A stretch of DNA of 64,000 nucleotides, taken from NCBI GenBank assembly GCA_002335385.1, contig DCVK01000015.1, positions 14,229 to 78,228 on the forward strand. The letters are read 5' to 3'. The number at the start of each line of letters is the position of its first letter. The first letter of the stretch is position 1. Below, piece by piece: positions 1 through 8,986 of the stretch. Position numbers and translations under genes: made by a program. The DNA comes from Candidatus Aminicenantes bacterium UBA2190 (GTDB lineage: Bacteria > Acidobacteriota > Aminicenantia > UBA2199). The notes beneath the pieces were generated by a model that did not search any database, was not told the DNA's origin, and was given only the letters and a program-made list of their open reading frames with translations.

Positions 1-1666
1 AGTAGGATCCCTGGGCGGCGGGGATATTGGCCACGATCTGCCCGACTTTGGATGCTTTCTTGAAGAGGATCAGCCGCACGGTCCCGGAGTAGCCGTTGGC
101 ATTCCAGGTTATGTTTTGCGTGGATCCCAGGGGCCAGTTCTCGCCGCCGTTTGGTGATGTCAGCTGAAGCTGCGCCGCCGGGGCGATGAGTGCGAAGCGG
201 TAATCACTGGGGTCTACTAGGGAATTGTCAGCGCTGCGCAAATACATGCGGAAATCGGACCCGGCCGGCGCCATGCCGCTGTCATAGGTTTGGCCGACAG
301 TCCAGGCGAAGGAACCCGACGTCGCGTCGACTCCGGTGGCGATGTTGCCGAAACGGACGCCGCCCTTGAAGAGCACCAGGCGCACCGTACCGGTATAACT
401 GCCGGCTGTCCAGGTGATATTCCGGGTTTCTCCCAGGTTCCAGCGCTCCCAGCCGTTGGGGGAATCAAGAGAAAAAGCAGGCAATGCCAGTGAAAAGATC
501 ACGCCCAAATTGCTGTCGCCTCCGTAATTGGTCATTCCATAAAGAATTGAGTCAGAAAAAGTCAAGGATCCATATGGATATGCACCGTCTTCTGCACTTC
601 CGTCGAATTCATGCAGCAGAGTAAAGCTACTTCCATCCGTCTGAACCTCGAATATTGTTCCTTTGCCATAGTCGCCGCCCTGAATAGTCATTCCATAGAG
701 AGTCGAACCCGAAATAACAAGGGAACCCCTGGCGTCAGCTCCATCGTCGGTTCCTCCAATAAATTCGTGCAGTTTCATATATCCGGTGCCATCGGTCTGC
801 ATTTTGAATATTGTGCTTAAACCGCTGCCACCAGTCCCCGTCATGCCGAATAATGTTGCACCGGATAGGATCAAAGATCCCGTTGGCCATACACCATCGA
901 CAGCCATTCCGGCAAATTCGTGCAACAACGTGTAGCCACTGCCATCGGTTTGGATTTTGAATACGGTGCCGCAACCATAAGCACCCCCTTTGGAATTCAC
1001 GCCAAAAAGAGTCGTTCCTGAAATGACAAGAGTGCACCCTGGAGCTTCTCCATCAGTTGGTCCGCCAGCTAATTCGTGCAACAGACTAAAGCCGCTTCCA
1101 TCCGTCTGAATCTTGAATATCGTTCCTTTGTTATAGTCGCCACCCTGATCGGTCATTCCATAGAGAGTGGAATCGGCAAGGATTAAGTCTCCCATGGGGA
1201 CACTCCCATCATCAGCACCCCCGGCAAATTCATGAAGCAGGGAAAAACCACTGCCGTCGGTTTCCAGCTTGAATATAGTACCCGCGTCATTATCACCGCC
1301 TGCCCAGGTCATCCCATAAAGAGTTGATCCGGATAAGATTAGGGAACCCCATGCCCCTGCTCCATCGGCAACACCGCCGGAAAATTCATGCAGCAATTCA
1401 AATCCGGTGCCGTCAACTTGAATTTTAAAGATTGTACCCAAGCCACTGTTGCCGCCACCCGCGGTCATTCCATAGAGAGTCGAACCGGATTTGATCAGTG
1501 ATCCTCTTGGTCTATACCCATCATCAGGTCCGTTGGTGAATTCATGCAGCAGGTTGAATTGGGCTAAAGCAGGAAAAGCCAAGCAGAGTCCGATCAGTGC
1601 AAAGAAAAGCACTTTTCTGCCGACTTGCCGAATTGATTTTTCAATACAAAGCGGGATGTTGCTCAT
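1..1666 (-). CDS. GloVer-repeat secreted protein, C-terminus cut by window edge
   Basis: The reading frame is open from an ATG at 1666 to base 1, so at least 555 residues are present and the C-terminus lies outside. AGGAGGA stands 10 nt before the ATG. A long n-region and hydrophobic core ending in FPALA form a signal peptide (about 1-35). Residues about 35-380 hold eight tandem units of 38-40 residues with the pattern GTIFK.QTDG.GF.LLHEF..G..DGA.P.GSLI.SGSTLYGMT, the repeat of the GloVer choice-of-anchor family. A Kre9/KNH-like domain (SPNGWERWNLGETRNITW) and the start of a second (SPNGGENWPLGSTQNITW) follow. The same pair occurs in the giant proteins at 1738-6924 and 39735-44648, so the missing end probably carries their C-terminal domain. 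It lies 71 nt downstream of the caspase-domain gene on the same strand and may be cotranscribed. Probably surface-exposed or secreted; ligand unknown. Confidence 0.85.
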   Translation of the reverse strand, partial: MSNIPLCIEKSIRQVGRKVLFFALIGLCLAFPALAQFNLLHEFTNGPDDGYRPRGSLIKSGSTLYGMTAGGGNSGLGTIFKIQVDGTGFELLHEFSGGVADGAGAWGSLILSGSTLYGMTWAGGDNDAGTIFKLETDGSGFSLLHEFAGGADDGSVPMGDLILADSTLYGMTDQGGDYNKGTIFKIQTDGSGFSLLHELAGGPTDGEAPGCTLVISGTTLFGVNSKGGAYGCGTVFKIQTDGSGYTLLHEFAGMAVDGVWPTGSLILSGATLFGMTGTGGSGLSTIFKMQTDGTGYMKLHEFIGGTDDGADARGSLVISGSTLYGMTIQGGDYGKGTIFEVQTDGSSFTLLHEFDGSAEDGAYPYGSLTFSDSILYGMTNYGGDSNLGVIFSLALPAFSLDSPNGWERWNLGETRNITWTAGSYTGTVRLVLFKGGVRFGNIATGVDATSGSFAWTVGQTYDSGMAPAGSDFRMYLRSADNSLVDPSDYRFALIAPAAQLQLTSPNGGENWPLGSTQNITWNANGYSGTVRLILFKKASKVGQIVANIPAAQGSY

Positions 1667-1737
1667 TGCTCTCACTTCCTCCTCAAGATCGTGCCTTTTC
1701 TCCATTCATTCCTCACAATGACTTTCATATATATTTG

Positions 1738-4700
1738 TTATTCGCTTAATTCCGTTTTTGGATCCTCCCAGCCGGCCAGGCGGGCCAGCAGCCACCAGGC
1801 TGCCGCACCCTGGCGGCCAAGGTTCTCTTCGCTCGGCATGCCCTGTAGCCGGTAAGCCGGGTGGCGCAACGAAACCTCGTTTTGCAGATGCTGTTCCTCG
1901 CCGCGCCAACTCTCAATGTCGGCTGTGTCGAGCAAGATGCCCTTGTTCTGCAGCATCGACTCCCGCACCTGGCGGTTGAACTTCGCCAACAGCTCGTTCG
2001 CCTCGTCCATACCTATTGTGGAGCAGACCAGCCTGACCTGCGGCAACCGCTCGGCCAGCTCGCTCATCACCTGGAGATAGCTCTCGGCGTTCAGCCTGCC
2101 GGCCAGAAGCGCCCCCACGTCGGGCCTGACGACGGCCACCGTGGCCTGGCTGTCCAATATCGCTTTCTCCAGACTCCAGCACCACTCCTGCGGATCGAGC
2201 GCCGCGCCTTGCGGCAGCCAGCTTTCTTCCCGCACCACCAGCCCCAGTTCATTGGGCGATGCCACCGGCGCCAGCCGGGCGTCTTTGCTCCCCAGCAGCC
2301 TCAGCCCCAGGGTGACCGGGTCATCGCCCTGGGCGCTCAGCACCAGCAGCCTGTGCTGCTTCGCCTGTTCCAGCCACCCGGAGGGGATGACGTTCATGGA
2401 CGTGTGGTGGTGATCGACCACCAGGGCATCGTTTTCAATCAGGGTCAGCGGACCGTCGCTGAAGTCGTCCTGCGAGCTGTCCCCGGCCTGCAACCGGATT
2501 GAGTAGTTGATGCCGGCCGCGGCCGTGCCGTTGGCGTTGGCCCCGACCGTCCACAGATAACTGCCTTGATCAGCCGGCAGGCTGCCCGCGATCTGCCCGA
2601 TCTTGGCGGCCTTGTTGTAAAGCGTGAGCCGAACCGTGCCCACGTAGCCGTTGACGTTCCAGGTGATGTTCTGCGTCGTCCCCAGCTCCCAGCTCTCGCC
2701 GCCGTTGGGCGCGGTCAGCTCCAGCTGCGCCGGCTCGATCAGCCCCAGCCGGTAGTCGCTGGGGTCGACAAGGGTGCCGTCGGTGCTGCGCAGGTACAGG
2801 CGGTAGTCGGAGCCCTCGGGCGCCATGCCGCTGTCGTAGGTCTGGCCCACGGTCCAGGCGTAGGAGCCGGCCGAGGCCGGGATGTTGGCGACGATGTTGC
2901 CGAACCTGACGCCGTTCTTGAACAGCACCAGGCGCACCGTGCCGGTGTAGTTGATTGCGTTCCAGGTGATGGCCTTGGTTGTGCCCAGAGTCCAGTGCTC
3001 CCAGCCGTTGGGGCTGGTCAGCTCCAGCGCCGGAGTCAAAGCCGCCGAGTAATCCTGGCCGGTCTGGTCGCTGGTGACGTTGCTGTAGCTGCGGCTGGCC
3101 GGGGTGAACACATAACCGGCCAGCGTGGGCGTGACGGTGCCCGACCAGTCGTAGTCGACGGTGGATGTATAGAAACCGGAGCCATCGGTGGAAGGATTGC
3201 CCGGCAGGCCGTTCATCACTATGCCGGCCAGGGGAGAGGAGTTGAATAGGATGGTGCCTGAAATGATCGGCGTATCGACAGGCACATCCTTGATAGTGAC
3301 CGCCAGCGTGGCGTTTTTCGTCACCCCACCTTCGCTGAAAGAGGCGGTGACCTGGCAGCTCTGGTCTGAAGGCACTTCAGTCGTCGTCAGCAGCCCGCTG
3401 CCGCTTATCGAGGCATAAGCCGAGTTCTCTCCCCAGGATGGCTCAACCAAGGCATTCGTATTGTCGCTATAATACGCCCGGCAGTTGTAATCCTGGGTGG
3501 CATTCTCGTTGACCTGATTGGGCCCCTCAATGGCGATTGACGACAATGTCTTGACTGGATTGACCGTCAGGTTGACCGGGATCATTTGTGGAGTATTGGC
3601 CGCATTCGGGTCACTGATAGTGATGGTTGCGTTATAGGATCCGGCGGGCAGCCCTGACGTGCTATAGGTCACATTGACCATGTCGGTTTCGCCTGTCGAG
3701 CTTCCGGATGCCGGAGAGCATTCCAGCCAGGCGCAGCCGCCGTCGGATATCGTGTAGTTGAGTATCCCGTTGCCGCCATTATACAGATAGATCTTTTCTC
3801 CCGGCGCATTGTTGCCCGCGGCGCAGACCGGCGAAAGCAAGTCGGGCATCTTGTTGATGATCGGGATGCCTGTATATGTGCCTGAAATTTGCGTCAATTG
3901 TCCTGGGATAATTACTATATTGTTGTTTATTGGCTTATTCCATCCTGAGATAGCTTTATATTCAATTTCATAGCTCCCAGAGACCAACTGAATTGTCGTA
4001 CCACTATTGCGCCAAATCGTGTCGGTTGTCAGTTTCCATTGTGCTCCAAGAGCAATGATTTCAGAAGGAAGTATTTCAACATATAATTGGCCCAATAAAT
4101 TTGAAATTGTAATCGTCCCAGAAGCCCTGGCAAACCTGGGTGTATGCACTCCATCATAAATCATAGCCCAGATTGTATATGTTCCTTCTGGAACAGAAGT
4201 CGTGTCCCAATAATAATGATCACCTGACCCATCGGGATCTTCTGCAATCATTAAAGAATCACTGCCAAGCCAGGCATGCTCTCCAGTAGCCCAAGGTTCA
4301 TCAACAATATCTAAATCTCTTGCAATCGAAATAGTTGCATTGCTGTCAGCGTCGCTATCCCCCCAAGATATATCGACAATCTGTCCTTGTGTAACAACAA
4401 GGTTAGCATTAGGCGAGTTCATTGCAATTGAGGGAATAGAAGAGCTTGGAAATGATTCCAATGTGATCGCAGCATCGTCCATCCCAGCAGAGGAATACTT
4501 TTGAGGGTGAGACAAAAAAAGTGTTCCGAATGGAATCCTTGTACTAAGATAGTTGTATGTTTCCAGGCATGACACTTCTCCGTTCCCATTGCTGTCCCCT
4601 CCTCCATCAATTGCACCGCATAGATGGAATGAAAACAAAGAGGTGCTCCATGGATGCAGTATCAGCCAACTGAAAATTGGAGTTACTTCATCTGATCTCG

Positions 4701-6924
4701 CTGAACTTATTAAAAAAGTATTCTGTCTACTCGACTCGGCAAATTCCTCAACAAAAATCCCAGAATGGCACGCATTTAAAATAACAACTTTTTTAGAGCT
4801 ATTGGGGATAAAAGAATCAATATCAGAAGTTAATTGGATCGAGCCATAATCATCTAAATTAAAAAGGGTTAATCCATTCTCGTCGCCATGGCCGCTATAA
4901 TAAAACAGCAGCACATCATCTCCATCCATTTGGCTACCAAGATTTTGAATGGCATTACTTATCGATGCTCTTGATACTTGGTCGTTCGCCAACAAAGATA
5001 TATGATTGACTGCCCAATTTAAAGAATTTCCAATTAATACATCCCGAATTTTATTAATATCATTATTTACGACAAGCTCATCCCATGCATCACGATTATT
5101 TGAAAAAGCCCCTGACCCCACTAGTAAGCCATAGTAGTTTGCAATCCCATCAGGATTGGAAATGACATTGAAGCCCCTAGGCCAATCAATTGACTTAAAT
5201 GTTGTGTCTCCGGTTGATGACTGAATTTCAGCATAAATATCGTACTGGCCCAGACTTGCATCTGTTGGAATTTGCCAATCAAAACTATAATAATCTATTT
5301 CATTAGTGTTTAGTGGAGAATCATTATTATTATATCCGCTAAACAAGACATTTGAATGGTTGCTGTTTAACGCAATCTTTAGCCAAGTTCTTACTTCAAC
5401 CGACCCACCAAGATTCGCAGCTCTAACTGTTATTCTTACTGTTTCCCCACCAGTAAAAACGCCTTTCTCAACTCCCGGATTATCAGTATTAGTACTTCCA
5501 TCATTGCTCGAAACCCTATAAATACTAAAAAATTCAATAGAAGGTGCTTCTGCAATTGTTACCGAAGTTGAATATATGTTCATTCCCTGCTGATCCAGAG
5601 TCCCCGAACCAGTCGAATCCGGGTCTCTCTCATCACCGATCGTCCCCCTGTATCTAAACAAAACCGTTCCGGCGGCAGCATCTGACTTTACCGTGACAGG
5701 AAATGTATATGAATAGCTGGAATTGAACCCAAAATTATTCAGCCTTTCTCCCGAAATAAGATATTCATAACTAGTCATAGTTGAAATGTTGCCCGAACTG
5801 TCCCAGTGGTAGATTGTGGATCCTGGCGCATAAGCTGCTAGGTTTGTCCATGATCCAGCAGCGGCCGTGGGTGTGCCAACAGCAAATTTTTCAGAAGGGA
5901 AGGAAACATCTAAATAAGAAGCAATGTTCGCCAGGGCCGTGTTGATGTTAGTGAGTGACACAGTAACATTAAATGTCTCTCCAGGAATCACCTCTGTCTT
6001 GCTGACGCTGATACCTACTTGAGCCGTTCCCTTGCAAGCGAATTGATTGAAATTAATATCATTTCTATTACTGCTTAATGTAAAACTTTGCGAGACAGTA
6101 TTACTGGTCCCCGTCGCCCAATAGTCATAATTGGGGTGATAAGCGGTGATCGTTCGACTTCCTTGGGGGACATTGTACAAGATATAATCTCCATTCCAGT
6201 CCGTTGTCGCGGTCTGTCCAGAATCGGAGTCGACTTTAATGCCATTTATCCCACTATACGGCCATCTCCTTGAAGTGACCCGTCCGGAGACATTAAAATT
6301 TGTGACTGGGACCGAGTATGTCACCTCCAGGCAATAATATTGAGTATTGGTTGGATACCACCTGTGTTCTTTGCTTATAAACGTAATCGCACTATCCGTC
6401 GCCACATCCCCTTTCACTAAAAAAATCCCGTTGTTTGCTCTTGATCCATTTACCCATTCTTGTGCAAGTGACCCAATATCAATAAAAAAACTACTTGGAT
6501 TGGTCAAAGGATAACTGGCTGAGGCGATTTCGGTGACGTTGGTCGGCTTGTTCGTCCACGTGATCGTGCTTTCCGACCAAGCTTGGTCCACTCGGAAGCA
6601 AGTCATCGTAAACACATAGGGATTGTACCAACCCGTACTTTTTAGCCTGATCTTAGCCGAAGAGATTGTCGCGCCTGAAGGAATGGATGAAAGATCATAT
6701 CTAATAAAGGATCGACCATAGCCAACAGGATCACTTCCAAGGAAAATATTCACATTGTCATACCCGAGAAGGAGTAGTGTAGACGATCCAAAGTTAAGCG
6801 CAGGAGATAAACTCCCTACAACGGCATCCGCGGATGGCGGACAGTAAACCGTTGTCTGGCCGAAGGAAATAAACGATAAGAGGAAAGAGCATAGAGCGAT
6901 TGGAATCAATCTTATTCTTTTCAT
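1738..6924 (-). CDS. Giant secreted protein with caspase (C14) domain
   Basis: 1728 residues from ATG 6924, chosen over an in-frame ATG at 7038 because AAGGAGAG lies 5 nt upstream and a signal peptide follows (MKRIRLIPIALCSFLLSFISFGQ). Order of domains (approximate residues): DNRLRE-like beta domain 22-205 (FIRYDLSSIPSGATISSAKI); carboxypeptidase-regulatory-like 210-295; CARDB-like Ig region 305-540; caspase-like domain 590-830 with the His motif YYSGHGDENG (about 677) and Cys motif ILNACHSG (about 717), so the catalytic dyad looks intact; BACON/Ig-like 1028-1121; Big2-like 1126-1211; CNA-B-like unit 1218-1295; two Kre9/KNH-like domains 1301-1481; C-terminal domain 1501-1728 shared with the 1637-residue protein at 39735. 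Likely an exported, surface-displayed peptidase or a scaffold containing a peptidase. It is preceded by a sigma-54-type promoter and lies divergent from an FHA/sigma-54 activator. Substrate unknown. Confidence 0.9.
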   Translation of the reverse strand: MKRIRLIPIALCSFLLSFISFGQTTVYCPPSADAVVGSLSPALNFGSSTLLLLGYDNVNIFLGSDPVGYGRSFIRYDLSSIPSGATISSAKIRLKSTGWYNPYVFTMTCFRVDQAWSESTITWTNKPTNVTEIASASYPLTNPSSFFIDIGSLAQEWVNGSRANNGIFLVKGDVATDSAITFISKEHRWYPTNTQYYCLEVTYSVPVTNFNVSGRVTSRRWPYSGINGIKVDSDSGQTATTDWNGDYILYNVPQGSRTITAYHPNYDYWATGTSNTVSQSFTLSSNRNDINFNQFACKGTAQVGISVSKTEVIPGETFNVTVSLTNINTALANIASYLDVSFPSEKFAVGTPTAAAGSWTNLAAYAPGSTIYHWDSSGNISTMTSYEYLISGERLNNFGFNSSYSYTFPVTVKSDAAAGTVLFRYRGTIGDERDPDSTGSGTLDQQGMNIYSTSVTIAEAPSIEFFSIYRVSSNDGSTNTDNPGVEKGVFTGGETVRITVRAANLGGSVEVRTWLKIALNSNHSNVLFSGYNNNDSPLNTNEIDYYSFDWQIPTDASLGQYDIYAEIQSSTGDTTFKSIDWPRGFNVISNPDGIANYYGLLVGSGAFSNNRDAWDELVVNNDINKIRDVLIGNSLNWAVNHISLLANDQVSRASISNAIQNLGSQMDGDDVLLFYYSGHGDENGLTLFNLDDYGSIQLTSDIDSFIPNSSKKVVILNACHSGIFVEEFAESSRQNTFLISSARSDEVTPIFSWLILHPWSTSLFSFHLCGAIDGGGDSNGNGEVSCLETYNYLSTRIPFGTLFLSHPQKYSSAGMDDAAITLESFPSSSIPSIAMNSPNANLVVTQGQIVDISWGDSDADSNATISIARDLDIVDEPWATGEHAWLGSDSLMIAEDPDGSGDHYYWDTTSVPEGTYTIWAMIYDGVHTPRFARASGTITISNLLGQLYVEILPSEIIALGAQWKLTTDTIWRNSGTTIQLVSGSYEIEYKAISGWNKPINNNIVIIPGQLTQISGTYTGIPIINKMPDLLSPVCAAGNNAPGEKIYLYNGGNGILNYTISDGGCAWLECSPASGSSTGETDMVNVTYSTSGLPAGSYNATITISDPNAANTPQMIPVNLTVNPVKTLSSIAIEGPNQVNENATQDYNCRAYYSDNTNALVEPSWGENSAYASISGSGLLTTTEVPSDQSCQVTASFSEGGVTKNATLAVTIKDVPVDTPIISGTILFNSSPLAGIVMNGLPGNPSTDGSGFYTSTVDYDWSGTVTPTLAGYVFTPASRSYSNVTSDQTGQDYSAALTPALELTSPNGWEHWTLGTTKAITWNAINYTGTVRLVLFKNGVRFGNIVANIPASAGSYAWTVGQTYDSGMAPEGSDYRLYLRSTDGTLVDPSDYRLGLIEPAQLELTAPNGGESWELGTTQNITWNVNGYVGTVRLTLYNKAAKIGQIAGSLPADQGSYLWTVGANANGTAAAGINYSIRLQAGDSSQDDFSDGPLTLIENDALVVDHHHTSMNVIPSGWLEQAKQHRLLVLSAQGDDPVTLGLRLLGSKDARLAPVASPNELGLVVREESWLPQGAALDPQEWCWSLEKAILDSQATVAVVRPDVGALLAGRLNAESYLQVMSELAERLPQVRLVCSTIGMDEANELLAKFNRQVRESMLQNKGILLDTADIESWRGEEQHLQNEVSLRHPAYRLQGMPSEENLGRQGAAAWWLLARLAGWEDPKTELSE

Positions 6925-6954
6925 GGTACTCTCCTTAATAATGATAAGGATTAA

Positions 6955-6969
6955 GCAATAGAAATGCCA
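6955..6969 (-). promoter_or_regulatory. Sigma-54 (-24/-12) promoter
   Basis: On the minus strand the sequence reads TGGCATTTCTATTGCT. It fits the RpoN consensus TGGCAC-N5-TTGC with exact GG-to-GC spacing and one mismatch in the -24 box (T for C). The predicted start is near 6943, giving a leader of about 20 nt that contains the AAGGAGAG ribosome site of the caspase-domain gene. A sigma-54-type activator gene (7113) is divergent, and a palindrome lies about 97 bp upstream of the predicted start. Confidence 0.7.
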
Positions 6970-7028
6970 AGTCGAGCTGCATTTTGAAACGGCAAGATAA
7001 TATAAATTGGGAAACCCGAAACTGAAAG

Positions 7029-7051
7029 TTGCAGACAATTTTTGTCTGCAA
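7029..7051. promoter_or_regulatory. Perfect palindrome, candidate activator-binding site
   Basis: TTGCAGACAA-TTT-TTGTCTGCAA is a perfect 10-bp inverted repeat with a 3-nt centre. It lies between the divergent caspase-protein and FHA-activator genes. Its centre is near -97 from the predicted sigma-54 start at 6943, a usual distance for an enhancer site of a sigma-54 activator. On the plus strand it is followed by an A-run, and on the minus strand the T-run precedes it, so it is not an intrinsic terminator for either gene. Binding by the product of 7113-8906 is inference. Confidence 0.55.
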
Positions 7052-7076
7052 AAAAAAATCTTAGTTTATAAACCAG

Positions 7077-7106
7077 TTGCTATCCATAATAGGGATAAGA
7101 TAAAAT
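7077..7106 (+). promoter_or_regulatory. Promoter of the FHA activator gene, predicted leaderless
   Basis: TTGCTA, an 18-bp spacer and TAAAAT at 7101-7106. Seven nt past the last -10 base is exactly the A of the ATG at 7113, and no Shine-Dalgarno is present before that ATG. The mRNA is predicted to start at the start codon. Confidence 0.5.
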
Positions 7107-7112
7107 CTTCTT

Positions 7113-8906
7113 ATGAAATATTTGCTCTACTTCCACGACGGTTTTATTCGCAAGTATGCATTGGAGAAGAAAGTCTTCACAATCGGCCGGGCGAAGGAAT
7201 GCGATCTAGTTATTGATGAAAACTTCATCTCCAGGCGCCACGCCCAGGTGGCAGTCGGCGAGGAATGCGTCACAGTCAGCGACCTGGGCTCCAAGAACGG
7301 CCTGTTCTACAAGGGCGGGCGGGTCGCCGAAGCCCGCGTCGGCCTCAACGAATCGTTCTGTCTCAAGACCATTGAATTCTACCTGAAGCAGGGCGACGCC
7401 AGCGAGTTCCAGGCGGCGCCGGAACTGATACCGATCTTCAGGCAGATGGGGCGGCGCGCCGAGGACCGGGTCCGGGACATCGAGACGCGCTACATCGAGG
7501 ACGCCTCGCTGGAGGTGCTCAAGCAGCTGCTGGCCGAGGGGTTGAAATGCCGCAGCTTGAACGACTTCCTGCTCGGGCTGACCAACTACCTTTCGGTCTT
7601 CAGCGATTTCGGCGAGCTGCTGCTGGCCTGCCAGGACAAGGATGAGCCGATTTACGCCTACCGCCACGCCGGCAACGAAGCGGCGCTGCTGGCCGCCGCC
7701 AGACGCGCGATCAAAGCGCCGGAAACCCCGCAAATTTACGAACCCCTCCCCAACCTGGGCAAAGCCCGCTTCTATTCCTTTCCCCTGGCATTGAACGGGG
7801 TCGACGCGAGCTTGCTTTATTTCCCGGCACCGGGCTCGGGCCGCCCCACCCGAAAAATCGAGGCGTTCCTGCGGACGCTCGCCCGCGAGATCGAGCTGGT
7901 GGCCCAGCTGATATCGGAGCCGGCCGCCTCCCGCCTGCCGGCCGCGTCCGATTGCGCCAGCGACGCCATCAACACCGGAAACCCGCGGATGAAGCAGCTG
8001 ATCAAGGAAACCAAGCGCATCGCCGCCTCCGATTTGTTCGTGCTCATCGAGGGCGAGAGCGGCACGGGCAAGGAGCTGTTCGCCCGCCTGCTGCACGCCC
8101 ATTCCACCCGCCATTTGAAGCCGCTGGTGGCCGTCAACTGCGCCGCCATCCCCGAGAATCTTCTTGAATCGGAGTTTTTCGGCCATGAGCGCGGCGCCTT
8201 CACCGGCGCCCATGCCCAGAAGAAGGGGAAGCTGGAACTGGCATCGGGGGGCATCCTGGTCCTGGACGAGATCAGCGAGATGCCGGCCAGCCTGCAGGCC
8301 AAGCTGCTGCGCGCCCTGGAGGAGAACGAGTTCTTCCGCGTCGGCGGAGTGACGCCGATCAAGGTCGACCTGCGCATCGTCTCGCTGACCAACTCGCGCC
8401 TGCTGGAACTGATCGAGTCCGGCAGGTTCCGCTCCGACCTCTACTACCGGCTGGTGCACCACACCATTTCCCTGCCGCCCCTGCGCGAACGGCGCGAGGA
8501 CATCCGTCTGCTGCTGAACCATTTCACGCTGGTCTTCTCCCGCCGGTACGGCCGCGACTTCAAGGGGGTATCGGTCAAAGCCTTCCGCGCCCTTGAAAAA
8601 TACGACTGGCCGGGCAATGTCCGCCAGCTGAAGAACGAGGTGCACCGCCTGGTCAGCCTGGCGGGAGAGAACGGTCTGTCCGATCACGACATGCTGTCCG
8701 AGCCGATCCGCCAGCCTGCCGCTGGAAAAATCCCCGTTTCACCTGCCATTCCCGGTGAACCAGAGGACGAGCGCTCCTTGCTGAAACGCCTGCTCGACAA
8801 GCACCGGGGAAACAAGTCGCGCGCGGCCCGCGAGCTGAACATGACCTACCAGGGGCTGCACAAGAAAATGAAGCGGCTGGGGATCGCCGGCAAGGAAAAA
8901 GGCTGA
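7113..8906 (+). CDS. FHA-domain sigma-54-dependent transcriptional activator
   Basis: 597 residues. Residues about 20-95 are an FHA domain (FTIGRAKECDLVIDE, then SRRHAQV and DLGSKNGLFYKGG), which reads phosphothreonine proteins and so implies input from a Ser/Thr kinase. A middle region (about 120-280) is GAF-like in size but has no motif I can name. The AAA+ domain spans about 286-520, with Walker A GESGTGKE (about 314-321), the sigma-54-contact loop GAFTGA (about 362), Walker B GGILVLDEI (about 382) and a YYRL..H.I.LPPLRER segment. A Fis-type helix-turn-helix is at the C-terminus (HRGNKSRAARELNMTYQGL). The intact GAFTGA supports true sigma-54 activation. It is divergent from the caspase-protein gene, whose promoter is of sigma-54 type, so that gene is its likely target. 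No kinase gene lies nearby. Confidence 0.93.
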   Translation: MKYLLYFHDGFIRKYALEKKVFTIGRAKECDLVIDENFISRRHAQVAVGEECVTVSDLGSKNGLFYKGGRVAEARVGLNESFCLKTIEFYLKQGDASEFQAAPELIPIFRQMGRRAEDRVRDIETRYIEDASLEVLKQLLAEGLKCRSLNDFLLGLTNYLSVFSDFGELLLACQDKDEPIYAYRHAGNEAALLAAARRAIKAPETPQIYEPLPNLGKARFYSFPLALNGVDASLLYFPAPGSGRPTRKIEAFLRTLAREIELVAQLISEPAASRLPAASDCASDAINTGNPRMKQLIKETKRIAASDLFVLIEGESGTGKELFARLLHAHSTRHLKPLVAVNCAAIPENLLESEFFGHERGAFTGAHAQKKGKLELASGGILVLDEISEMPASLQAKLLRALEENEFFRVGGVTPIKVDLRIVSLTNSRLLELIESGRFRSDLYYRLVHHTISLPPLRERREDIRLLLNHFTLVFSRRYGRDFKGVSVKAFRALEKYDWPGNVRQLKNEVHRLVSLAGENGLSDHDMLSEPIRQPAAGKIPVSPAIPGEPEDERSLLKRLLDKHRGNKSRAARELNMTYQGLHKKMKRLGIAGKEKG

Positions 8907-8986
8907 CGATTTCCCGGCCAGAACCCCGGCGTTCCTTCTGCCGGGGACGAACCGAGAGAAACACTTGCAGAGCACCGAGGTCTGGT

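Noticed and set aside
1667..1740. Second sigma-54 promoter ahead of the GloVer gene
   Set aside because: AGGCACGATCTTGA resembles -24/-12 boxes but the spacing is one base short and the -12 box is imperfect.
7206..8687. 493-codon open frame antisense to the FHA activator gene
   Set aside because: It mirrors a well-supported AAA+ gene; long antisense frames are expected in GC-rich coding DNA. Its translation is low-complexity and motif-free.
8924..8946. Intrinsic terminator CCCCGGC...GCCGGGG after the FHA activator
   Set aside because: Only a 7-bp stem with no T-run; a weak structure.
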